Assembly: GCA_930367205.1 (NCBI GenBank)
Contig: OV884011.1
Location: forward strand, 91,497,474 to 91,561,473
Direction: 5' to 3'
Length of the DNA: 64,000 nt
Origin: Acanthosoma haemorrhoidale
Lineage: Eukaryota; Arthropoda; Insecta; Hemiptera; Acanthosomatidae
In this document: positions 46,290 to 58,900 of the stretch, piece after piece
Numbering within the stretch: position 1 is the first letter of the stretch
Layout of the letters: each line of letters opens with the position of its first letter
Position numbers and translations under genes: made by a program
Notes under the pieces: model-generated
Databases searched by the model: none
The model's input: only the letters and a program-made list of their open reading frames with translations
Told to the model about the DNA's origin: nothing

Positions 46290-46930
46290 AATAAAGCTGT
46301 TTATAATTTTGTATTATTTTTATTCAAAATAACTTCCGTTAGCTTCAATTCATATGTCGTAACGCCCAACAAGGTTTTTTTTATCCCTTGTCAAAGAAAC
46401 TTTTTGGATTTAAATAAACTCGAGAAAGTTTTATCTCGTTTTCATTTTGGTTTTTAAAATCCGTCAAACGGTCTCAATAAATGATAGTCAGGTGAATATG
46501 TTGGATGGAAACCTTCTATTTTCAGATCACGTAATTTTTTTAAAGTTAACTGACAAAGATTTCAATAATTTTTCTGGCAATCAGTCAGATCATATGGCAC
46601 CCATTGGTCCATTTTGTTTTCTTAATAGCATGAAGGTGCTGTATAACAGAAGTATGGCAGGTGTTTAAGTGGTTTGAAAGTTCCCTTCTTGTCTGATGTG
46701 GATTGGCCTCTACTAAAGCCTTAAACTCATCATCATTGAGCTTTGTTTCTGGCCTTCCATGAGATTCATTCTCGAGATTTGCATTGTTGGATTGAAACCT
46801 TGAGAACCAACGTTAAGCAGTTCTTTCATTCACTGTACCATCACCTAAAGCCATATTGATTAATTTGGTAACAATGGGTGGCAGAGCAGATGGAGAGAGC
46901 TGTTTGGGCAGTAAGTAGCAAATGAACTCA
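46290..46930 (-). pseudogene. internally deleted mariner, antisense
   Basis: Minus strand: MALGDGTVNERTA, then RFQSNNANLENESHGRPETK and FKALVEANPHQTRREL from about 46860 to 46670, the mariner N-terminal helix-turn-helix region with the GRP-type linker; then directly the far C-terminal part, YSPDYHLLRPF (near 46480-46510) and ANGSYFE with stop at 46320-46322. The DDE core between (about half the gene) is gone. Confidence 0.8.
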
Positions 46931-47119
46931 TGCATAAAACAAACAAGTACCCATAAAACAATTTTTATCCATTATTATAGTTATATAGCAAAACTCATTT
47001 GCTTTTACAATAAACAAGAGTTAATATGAGCTAGGTATTCGATGTAGTTTGAAAGTGTATTCAAAAACAGCAAGTTAAAAAAAAAGTATAAAAAAATAAA
47101 TAAAATAAATTTTTTAAAG

Positions 47120-47860
47120 ACTATCAAGCACTATTTCCTCCTTTTGTGTAGATCACTGCTTGCAATCACCATGATATTGCCTACTAAAGTTTTGCTAAAA
47201 TCTTGAGAGGCACATTCGTACTATTTATTCAGTGATCCTGAAATTCTTTGTATGAAGAAAGAGTGTTTCTGGTAAAGCTGGACATCTCATTTCCCTTCAT
47301 AACTCATCCCACATGATAGAGTTTAGATCTGGACTAAAGGCCAGTTACTCTGAAGATGAAATCGAAATGTTTTCCAGATAACTGGAAAAAATTCTTGTTG
47401 AATTTGATACAATGCATTGAACATTTTTGTACATAAACAAAAACCTGTAAACAGGGCAACAAGTTCAGAAAGAATATCTTCTATGTAACCAGAAACTGGC
47501 AGACCTCTCGATTAACATGAAATCAGTCCGTACTTCCAAATTAATCCCTATAAAAATCTTGACTCCTCCCACTGTCATAGCTTCTTTTTTTTAGAAACAT
47601 TTCAGCTGCATGTAACTTAGAACATTTTCTTTATAAACTCTTTTGACCACCAGAGGACTGTAGGCAGAAGCATGACTTCATCTAAAAGAGAATTTTTCCC
47701 TAGTCTTCCATCATCTTATCAACCGGGAAAGATTTAAACAATGTGCATTATGCCTTTGTTGTAATAATGACCTGAAAGCAGGCCTTATTGCCCTTAAAAT
47801 AGTGCCTGAGAAAATTTTTCCCTTAATGTATGAAAACATACCAAAAAAATTATTATCAAT
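47120..47860 (-). pseudogene. Tc1-like transposase remnant, antisense
   Basis: Minus strand LAFSPDLNSIMWDEL near 47295-47350 is the Tc1 third-catalytic motif (PAQSPDLNPIEHxWDEL) with two residues lost, and GGSQDFYRG-type plus FLFMYKNVQC segments lie before it at about 47400-47580. Frame changes and stops. Confidence 0.65.
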
Positions 47861-48279
47861 CTACATGCCATAAAAGCATAAATAATGACAAAAAACTTGT
47901 CTTGCATGATCTGCAATAAAGCATTGATAAGTTTTATTTATGACCAGAGAAGTAAAGAGGCTTAATATATTTATATCTACTAGCCTTGATAATTGAGGGT
48001 CAGATCATTCACTTACACTGTTGATAGTAGTTTATATCAGATGAAATGCTCACAAGGTCATAATGATTGATATAAATACTGCTATAGGAGCAACGTTACA
48101 GAACTGGCTGACCGAGGGAGTGATAACTTATATTAATTCCTTCATCAAGTAAGTTAAAAACACAAATTCAATGTATACATATAAACACATACGAGGTCAC
48201 AGAAGAATTCAGCCCAAAAATTCATTCAGTGAATTTGTGTTATAAAATTGTTTTGTACAAAAACATAAAAAAATTGTTT

Positions 48280-49110
48280 ATATTCAGTGGTGTGAAAAAG
48301 TCTTTGAACAAACCAAATTTTGATAAAAAAAATGATAACTTTTTCAGTTTAAAAGTGTTTTTATCTCCTTAATAGTAAATTTATGCATGTATACTTGCAG
48401 AAATTGTAGACATAGTATACATTTTAATTATCATTGTTTAAAATCAACAATAAGCTGAGAGATCAATCCTCTTCTGAATGATATCACATAATTGTTTACA
48501 TTTCACTACTTTTATATCACATCAGTCATTACTCTTAGTCGTTAAGGGTAAAGAGCCATTAAATAAACTCTAATAGCTAAGTCGATTTTGTGAAAACTAT
48601 TCTAATATACAAAATCTTTGTGTTTTTTTTCGGTACATTAATTATAGTACCTACGTAAGTATGTTCTTATCTTCAGTGACATTGGTAGATGGTATCCATA
48701 ACATGGATTATTTCATTAGGAAAATAAGCCAGACCACTGGCAATCCATGGCCTGGACCGAAAGAGAAATTGTTTAGGTAATAAACAGTACAAAATGGGGT
48801 CAGTCCCTTTGATCCTGGGGTGAAGAGAACGATTAGTTATAACTCCCTGCTATTCAGACCTACACACAGCTAATGAATTGAATCTAGAGAGAAGAGTTCA
48901 GGTATGCGCTTGTACTAACCATCACAAAGTGTCCTGCATGAAGCTCATCTTCAGTAAAAAAATAGACTCAAATAACATAAAATTTGTCAAAACATTGCTT
49001 CAAAATTATGACGAGATCATAGAAAGCAAACAAAGGATTTTTTAGTTTAGAAGTATCTCAGGGGCTGAACCTCATTGAACGAACACCTCTGGGATGTTTC
49101 AGGACAAATA
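48280..49110 (+). pseudogene. second Tc1-like remnant, plus strand
   Basis: GTGGTGTGAAAAAGTCTTTG at about 48288 resembles a Tc1-group end, and SQGLNLIERTPLG near 49055-49095 resembles the SPDLNPIEHLWD motif. The region between has a transposase-like length but no convincing catalytic motifs. Confidence 0.45.
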
Positions 49111-49737
49111 GTAGGGAGAATGAATTCTAAAACACCTCCTTTAAACACTATTTGACTTTTTATTATTATCACTGAATAGTAATTATATATGATGTCTGAT
49201 CGTATGTTTTATGGAAACAAATAGCATCCCCCTCTAAGAGGAGGAAAGTCAAAATTATTCAGGTTAAATTTTATGAATTTGGTTGTATTGTGTACCAAAT
49301 TCATCATGCTGCTTGGAAAAAAGTTGCACAAGTTTGCTAATGCTCAACAAAAAAATTGTTGTATCAACATAAAAACGAGAGGATTGCTGCGACATTTCTG
49401 GTATTTCAACTTAGACATATTTATTGTAGAGTAGTTATCTAGTTTTTAATTTTGGGGGTCTCCCACTTCAATAAGCACGGTATTTTCATAAATATTATGA
49501 TATTAATTAGTTTTATATTTTTTTTAAATATTCTAATCACATCTTCCTCACATGTTAATAAGAAACAGCAATTGGACAAACCTTACTCTTCTAAGAGAAT
49601 TTTTCGTTTATTAAAATTTGTATGGGACCACAGCAGCAATTTGCTGACAACTTAAACGTAATGAACTTTAATTAACTAAGCTATTTACATTTACTTTGTA
49701 TGCACAATTGTTATTGAGACCAAGAATTTTTTTATAG
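49111..49737. promoter_or_regulatory. 5' flank of the P450 gene
   Basis: TTTTTTTATAG ends one base before the ATG at 49739, so part of this stretch may be a 5'UTR intron. No core promoter motif stands out in the AT-rich background. Confidence 0.35.
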
Positions 49738-49738
49738 G

Positions 49739-49956
49739 ATGATTACTACTGCCTTACTAGCTGTGGTGATCTCTCTTCTGGGTTTCATTGTCTACAAAGT
49801 AAGAGCAATCAATCAGAAATGGGAAAAAAGAGGCATTAAGTACCGCAAACCATATTTCTTTTTTGGCAACATGCTCCAAGGATTTACTGAACACAAACAC
49901 ATTTTTGAATTATATGAAGAGATCTGCAAAGAATTTCCTGATGAACCGATTTTAGG
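49739..49956 (+). CDS. P450 exon 1: start codon, membrane anchor, proline hinge
   Basis: Starts MITTALLAVVISLLGFIVYK and ends FPDEPIL plus two bases of a Gly codon at GG/GTAAGA. Hydrophobic first 20 residues followed by basic residues fit a type III signal anchor. Confidence 0.92.
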
Positions 49957-52900
49957 GTAAGATAATTCTTAATGCTTAATTAATAAAAAAAATAATCATC
50001 CAGTTAATTTTAGTATTCCAAAAATTATAATTTTTTTCTACCTATCAATTCTGTTATTCTGCTCTGAGCACTGTTATTTGTATCATGCTTTTAGAAAAAA
50101 ATTACCTCCAATAGACCATTAGACAGCAGTATTGAGTCCAATATTCACCAGAAAACAATTTAAAAATATAATTGTCATGAGATTACGAAATTATTTCTTT
50201 TGAATGATTTTCCATTTTGTTTTTTTCAAATTCATGAAATAAAAAAACACTAATTTTTAATGACCTCTCGACTAACTTATTACAAAAATTATTCTACTCG
50301 ATCACACAAAAACCAAACATATTTCAATTATTAATTAATAGTTAGTTAATAATTAAAGAAACAGATTTACAATTAACTATTCACCCACTTTTCAAGCTGT
50401 GTGGTGTATGATAAATACATACATTATGTAACAGCCTAAGGGTTTCCTATAATTTGTAAAGATTGTACCTCATTTTTAAAATATCTCGATCTACCGTTAC
50501 CAGTCTGTACAAATATAGACTGAGATAGCTTTTTTACATTTTAATTATAGTAAAAATATTAAATTTGGCTGACTTTCATTAATTTTTTAATCACCACACA
50601 GTGTTTTGGTGCCAGAGTATTTAGAGCTGATATATGAATTTGGTGCCCTGAATTCAAATATGGCATTAGTTTTTGCCGAGGAGCTCAAATTTCTAAGATA
50701 TAACATTTTAGTGAAATATACATTACACTATTTTAAGTTAAATCCATGGATCAAATAAAAAAACTAAACATGAAATTTTTATGATGAAACCAACAAGTCA
50801 CTGAACACTTTGTAGGCTTCTTTTCCATATCATTCTTGAATGCATTTTGGACAAGTCCCTTTTTAAACTCTAGCAATAAATAATCTACCATCTTCCTTGG
50901 TAGCGGGCCTCCATAGTTTTAGTATCCTGGAGAAATCTTTGACCTTGTTAATCACTGGTGTATCCTCTCAGGAAAAGTGTCTGTGACAGGAAAGTGGCTG
51001 TATAAATAGTGCACCTTAATACTCATGTTACACCCAAGGGATTTGAAACTGTTAACCATCTCATTTACCACTTCAACATAGTCTTCAGCACTGCGCTTGC
51101 CCAGAAAATTTCCGACAATTGCAGAAAATGAAGTCTAGGCTCCCTGAGTCTTATTTATCGAATTTACAAAGGCAGGATCCTTAATGAGTTGTCTTATTTA
51201 TAGGCCATCAAATATTCCTGCTTTAATTTTTTTTTGTACTCAACTGAGGCATTTTTTTTACCTATATATATAAAGCATGATCCCTTCTTATCAAGAGCCT
51301 TTGCAAACTGCTTCATAGGGCATATACAGTGGAGGATAGATAATGACTCTGCTATCCCTAAGGCACAAGAAGCAAGGATATTTTGTGCGGCTAATTTCCT
51401 GTCCAAGGAGAAAGTTTACCATTTTTAAGTCCACACAAATCACCCATTGTGTTCATGATACTTCTCCAAGACCAAAGCTATGGTGTTATATTCTTCTTTC
51501 ATTTTTGTTAAGTGATCAATTAGTACTAAACCATATTTATTCCCATTGTGTAAAAGGACATATTTCACACGTTGCTTTGAGCTGTCAATAAATATGGACC
51601 AAACATCTGGAAAATATTCAGGATGAACCATTTTTTCTAGGATTCATCTAATTTGGTGACAAAATACAAGATTGTCTTATTGAGAGAAGAAGGGTTAAGA
51701 AAAATACATGAACCAATCCTTGAATATGGTTTTTAGAACTGCACATTGAAAAAACAAACTCTGATTTAAAAAAGTAGAGCATATAGAGAGAAACTGATTT
51801 CATATTTAGATTCAGTGCCTCTAATATTGCTAAAATCAGTTCTAAAATCCTAGGCACCAAAAAATAATTTTTCTTGTAGGCCTGTGTTATTAATGAATAT
51901 TATAATTTGCTTTGATTTTGTAGGTTTTATGACTTTAGTAGCCCTTGCCTACTGGTTCAAGATGCAGAATATGTTGAGAAAATACTTATTAAAGATTTTG
52001 TTCATTTTATTGATCATGGATATGAGATAAATGAAGAAAAAAATCCAATAGATGCTCAGTTATTTAGCATGGTTGGAAAAAGATGGCGAGCATTCAGGTA
52101 TAAATTAAATAAGCCATTATTAAATAACAGGGGCACTCATATTTTATGTATAAAAGAATAGTGTCCCAACCAGTTTTGGACAAACCATAGTTGAGAATGT
52201 ACTTACAAAAAATACTTTGAGTAAAAAATATCATGGCTAAAGGTCAGTCGAATGATTTACACATAACTGCTATAGTTATGACTGAATCACTCGCTTATAT
52301 GGAAATAATTTAGCTATGAATAGCAAACAGTGTTTATTTTGTAAATATTTAAAGGATAACTATCTTATTACTTTAAAATACAAACCCAGTTGGTTTAAAA
52401 AAAAAAAAATTAATGTATTACCTCTTTAGATATATGCAAAGATATTTATTTTACAAGGTATGTACTGATGAATACTGGTAAAATACACCCTTTTTCTATT
52501 TACAACTTTATATGCAGTTGCTGTCCAGTTCATGGGTGGCCTACCTCTTTCTCTAATGTGCAGTGTTGGTGTCCACTCCATGATTCTCTCGTCCAGCAGG
52601 CCTCATTTTCCCTGATGGCAAGACCAGGCCCATTTTTACTTTCTCTTGAAGCCATCTTCACTACTTAAATAACTGTGTTTTATGGTTATCCATAGTGCAT
52701 ATCTTTCCATACTATGTGCTACAAAGTTCATGAAATACATTTTTCTTTAATCTCTAGTTCTCACAAACATATGTTCAGGCTGTTAAACTGTAGCTTTCCA
52801 CAGTTTTTCTTTAATTTCATGTCAGCCTTGCATTTCTAGAACACCTTATGCCTCCACATGGCTCTCCACCCAATGATATCCTTGTCATGATTTGCTGCAG

Positions 52901-55900
52901 TGCGCAGAGGTGCTTATTTGGTGCCCTTGGTGGATGAAGTTTATAAGGATTTGTCCATAGTTAATGTAGAATTTTTGCAAATGCTGTTTTAAACTGCCCT
53001 CCTATCTAGGTTTCAATTTATTTTAAGCTTTTAATTTATATGATTATTGTCGGGAGCGCCTTCCGGTGGAGGTTTCGTCAACCCAGCCACTCCCCAGCAG
53101 AAGAGAAGAATAAAGCTGTGGTCTTGGACCTTTGCTGGTGGCTTAGTCAGGGGACTGCTTAATTCATATTTGTTTATTGATCTGACTCCATGAGATCTTA
53201 GGAAGTGTGCCCCAACAGTGTACTATATTCAGGAGAAGAGGAACAGGCTAAGTATTATAGGTAGTTTATGTCATCTTGGAATGACCACGAGTTTACACTT
53301 GGTATCTGAGGGTAGGCAAAAACCATCCAGATCCCAAAGGCACCAGAATAACCTCATCACAGGCGATGTACACCACATCAGCCTGCTTCACTGTGGCCGA
53401 TCACCTGCATCACCCCACTGGGCTTGTGGTGAGAATCGAAAAGGTTCAAGGAGAGGAACAATCACCAGTGCAGAGAGAATGAGCAGTGCTCATTTTAAGT
53501 GTCTGAGTTCAAATTTCTAAACAACCTCAGGCTTTCTGCCTAATATAGGTACCATTAAAAAATTGAGTTATTAAACTAAAATATCGTTTTTCTCGCTTTC
53601 TAGGGTGAATTGGAAAAAGACAGAACTGTTTATTTCGACCAATTATACCATTGTTTATTTTGGGCAATCAGGAGCTAATACGCCTGCGCCTCTTGTGAAT
53701 TCATGCGGTGTCGGGATCTTGAACTAGTCTCCTCTCTCCTCTATACTGACACCGAAGATTTATTAATAAAATATGGAAAGGTAGACAGGTGTTTTCTGGT
53801 CCATGAAGAGGGTAACTTCTATTTGTCCCTGGTGAAAAAGTTGTCACAATAATTATGTATAAGTGCTTTGAATGTCATTTTTGATGAGGTTTTTTACTGT
53901 ATTGTTGAATTAAACTTTCTCAGGGTTCATTTTTTTTGGTGTTACTTAATCACTCCAGGCAATTAAAATGTATTTGAAACTGTTATTCCAAATGTGGTTG
54001 GTGGAGGGGTAGGAATTTGATGAGGGGGGGGGTAGCTGAGCAGAGTACCTGTAAGTGGGTGATGCAAAAAAGGTGCCACCTCTGCCATAAACGAGCATAA
54101 TAGACAAGAAATAAGGTATCAAAAAGAGATCTTATCTAGAATGAAGATTTGTTATCAAATCGGAAACTAGCTGGGTTTTATGATTGTGTTGAAGATGGTG
54201 AAAGTAAGGAAGAATACACCATGCAATTAGTGGTTATGGGTGCTTTGAGGAGCCTGAAAGATGACAGGACTGTGAGGCTGGATGGAATCAATGTGGGGGG
54301 TGAGATTAGCACAAAAGTTATTGCTTGATTTAAATCCTTAACTAGCCTTTTCAATTCTTGCTTACAACACCACGACCAACTCTAAAATGACTAAAATACT
54401 GCTAATCAAGGAGAGACTACAGTTGTGAGATCATCAATTTCAATGATACTAGGTTGAAAAGTATTTTATACCTGCCTGAGCATACTTGCCAATGCACCCT
54501 AGAAAGCGAGACATACAATAGTTTTGTTTAGTAACTCAGTTTTTAATCCATATATTAAGGCTGGTAAAACTGAAGCTTTCCAAAGTTTTTATTTAATTTT
54601 ATGTCAGCCTTGCCTTTTTAGAACAACTTATGCCGCTGTGCACCCGCACAGGACCCCCAAACCCTTATGATATTCTTGTAACGATTTGCTCCAGGTGCTT
54701 ATTAATGAGGTGTTTCTAATTATTAATTAAACTATTATGTTAATGTAGTAGTTGGTAAGACCACTCCTCATATGGAAAAGAAATGATGAAGAATGATAAA
54801 AGAGCACAGAGCAGGAAGTTTAAGGGTGGGGAGTAATTAAACTGAAAAAGAGCAGAAGGTTAATAGCTATGTGCACAAAGGTACTATGGTTGCAATGGCA
54901 AAAGACATCTTGAGTATTTACAGTGAGTGATATTACCAAACATAAAAGTAAAAATTATTAACTGTGTAAATAGTTGAGAGAGAGGGGTAAGACAAAAAGC
55001 CTGAAAAGATGAAAAAAGAATAGGTACCTACTCAAAACTTCTTGTCGGACCGAGAAAAGGGGAAATGAAGTACAGAAAAAAAAATTTGGTTCCTTAAAGA
55101 TCTTTTCTAAAAAGAAAGGGAGTAGAGTGAGTCCGTTCAAGAATCAGGTAGAGAAGAGAGTTTAGTTCTCGGCAGTGGAGTGGAGGTGAACTCAGTTTTT
55201 GAGATGAAGAGAGTGGTTTCAAGTTTCAAAGACAGACCCTGGCAGGCATTGAGTTGAGATCAGTAGGAGATACGGGAGGACTCAGAGGTGGGCACACAGA
55301 CAGAGCACTCAGTCGAAGTCCTTAAGATGTACATCACCAGGCTGCCTCATAGAAAGCCATCCTTCCATAGATCTTGTTTCAAGACCTCATTGCACATAAT
55401 TAAGTAAGAGATATTTTATGTTAATATTTAGTTGTTAAGAAACTATGCATATTATTCATCCTTTAATTTTATTTTATTTTAATAAATTACTTGTCTTATG
55501 GTAAAGTCAATTGTGTTTTACCTATATTCAATTTTAATCTCCAACTTCCTTTCATTGATCCACACATTTATACTTGGAAAAGAATTAATTTAGGGACAGA
55601 AATCAATTTTTATCAATGATAATTAATTTTATTTGAACTTTAGCGCCAATGCAGTACACTTAGACTTTGATAGAGTAGTCAAACCAGGAAGCTCAAACAA
55701 GTTGGCATCTTACATTTTAATACAATTCAATATATTTTTTTACTTGTTTTGGGATAGCCTAAGAGGCATGGTCACCAGATAAGGTAGGTGAATGCATATA
55801 TGTTATAGATGGGTACATATTTATTTATTTTTATTTTTAAATATTTAAAATGTATTTTTCATGGTGATCGAACATAGAAATATAATATACTTTTATACTA

Positions 55901-58900
55901 CCTGTTAATATAAAAATATATTTGAATTATTTTTTAGGTACAAATTAAGCCCGATCTTCACATCTGGTAAACTAAAAGCCATGTATGAATCAATAAGTAA
56001 CTGTGGATTTGAGTTGGATAACTATTTGAAGAAATCAAATAAAAAAGATATTGACTTCAAACAAACAATGACTCAATTTACTATTGATGTAATGGGGTAT
56101 GTTATGCTTTATCAGGAAGTTCATTCACATTACAAAAATAAAAATAAAAAAATCCAAAGATATTAATGACTCCGGCCAGGCAGGGTAGGGGCAAACGTTT
56201 CTGACCATTGATGAATACATGGACATAAACTTGTGGAAGCTGCAACATATCTAGTTAGTCATATTCAAAATTATATCATTTTCAAAGTTATAATAATGCC
56301 GGTAGTTTACAGTTCAATAATTATCAAAATAATAAGGGAATCACAGTTTTTTTACTATTTGGGCTAACAAAGCAACCACTGTTTCTAATATTTTTTTAAA
56401 TGATTTTTGGTGATTTTTTTCAAATTCATTTCTGTTTATTTGCATGTAGTTGAATAGTTCCAATTAAATCAATATCATTAATCTAACTTGGACTTGTACG
56501 TGGCCTAAGATTTGATGATGCAGCGAGTATTTAAAAGTTATATTGAGAAATTAAAGATGTTTTAATAGAAGCTAAATAGTTTATAATACTGGTGATATTT
56601 ATTCATTTATGAATCAAATTCATAAATGTCTAAAAAAATATATTCAGATTTATGCTGAGGAAAAATGTACTAGACTGGTTTTGGTGGACCTGCGTAGCCA
56701 TGTTTGGCTTAAAGAATTTCGTTACTGTAGAATTATTGACAGGCTTTGCAAACTTTGATTTCAGCCTTTTTATTTTTTACCACTGTTCAATAACCTGCAT
56801 TTCTGCACCTAACCAATCTTTTTAACTTCCTCATTGGTTTAGTCCTCCTTTTAACGTCAAAACACATAGAGATTAAAAAGTGCATTGAGATATATGAAAG
56901 TGCTGAAATTGAATTTTGGATACCATAGAGTTTGTTTAGGCCTGTATGAGTTAATATTAAAAATTTCAGGGGGGCCAACTTAAGAATTTACAGTGGCACC
57001 AAACTGTATAGACGCTATAGGAAACTTTAGAAAAAATGAGAAATAAAATTACACCAAATGAATATCATCTGTAATTTAATTTTTTTTTAAATATATTTTT
57101 AACATGTGTACCTGTTTCATCCTGGAAGAACCCTAAATAGTCTACAAAAAATAACATAGGGTTTATATCTGTAAATATATTTATTATGAGATCATTATTA
57201 GGTGTGGCCATTATTATCAGGTTAGTGCTGTTAGTAGCGGAACGAATTGTTACTAATAAAAAACTAAAACTAGAAATGACTCTATTTAATAAACTGACAA
57301 GATATCGGTTACATCCCCGTAATTACATTTAAATACAAATACAAATAATAAAACTTTCATTAAAAAAATAGTAGCAAAAAAAAAGTTATGTATTTATTCT
57401 AGCCTTTTAATAAGGAGGCTACTGTAAAATTGTTTTCATTAAAAACTAAATCCCAACAATACTAAAATAAAATTAATAATTGTTCTTAGAAGTGGGGCAT
57501 TCTAGGAATAGGGTATGAAGGGAACCTAATTCACTGACAGAGCTGGTAAGGTTGTCGCTAATACGTTATTTTACCGTTACATAACAGCCCTAGTTACTAA
57601 TGGTAAATTGCCGGAATAGAGACGACTGGGCAGGTGATACTGCAAGAGTTTGAGAGGTATCTGTCCATATTCAGATTGCAGGAATCCATATTCCTGACCT
57701 TTGAAGAAGATCCTTAATCATTTGCACAATTATGTGGCCAAAATATTACAGTGATGTGCAAAGGGATGAATATTGATCATTTCACTAGTCGCACACATAT
57801 TATATAAAATTATTAATGATCGTTACCGGAAACTATAGTTGATATCATGAAATTAGACGCTTGAGATGAAGGGACGGTGGGTGGGGGACTAATCACTAAT
57901 ATGATTATTGCTTAATAATTGGCATTATCAAAGTAAAGGGGTCATGTGGATAGAAGAAAAATAGTGCATAGAGCAGCAACAGGGCTTGCCATGATGTGCC
58001 ATGCATTGCGGGTTCTCACTCTTCTAATTTCGTGAAGGCAAATACAGTCTCAGAGGGGGGTCCATCATGCCTGGAATAGCTCATACTATCATCCATTGCA
58101 TCCTGACTCTACTCTAGGTGGAGAGGTTCAGTGGTAGGGAAGTTATAACCTCTTCTCGACAGATACCTCTTAAACTCTTGCAGTATCACCTGCCCAGTCA
58201 TCTGTATTCCGGCAATTTACCATTAGCAACTAGGGATGTTATGTAACGGTAAAATAACATATTAGTGACAACCTTACCAGCTCTGTCAGTGTATTAGGTT
58301 CCCTTTAACACTCCCGCTCCAAACAACTTAACAGAGTTACAATTCAACTAATTTACTTACTCGTTGCTAATCCTTGTTCCTCATCCTCTTTACATACTGA
58401 AACCAGATCCCTAGGAGCTTAAGTTGGAAACATTTATGATTATCGAATTTAGCGATAATTTATTCTCATTATTTAATAATAGTAATATTGAAAAATAACG
58501 CCAAGAATAACAAATTAATTTGTAAAACTTGTAATTCTTTCTGCTCTTTACACTTCAATGAAAAATTAAGTCCTTTGCTATAATTTTTTTAATCTTCTAT
58601 ATTGGCTAATTTCAAAAACAATTATACCGTCTTTGTATGTGAATCACTCATCCGAGATAAAAGAAACTATTTATAAAATTCACTGACTGTTGGGCTGAAT
58701 CATATTTATCTTAACGACCAAGGGGAGTTGAAAAGCGCACTATTACCCTATAATGTAATGAAAGGGTGAAAATATATGAGTGAAAATATGATAACAGAAA
58801 TAAAAGAAATCATAGATTTTTGTAATATCGGGTAAAAAATTGTAGTTGTTAGTTCAGGTAATACCAGTAATATATTAGACAGTTATGAATTTTAAAATTC

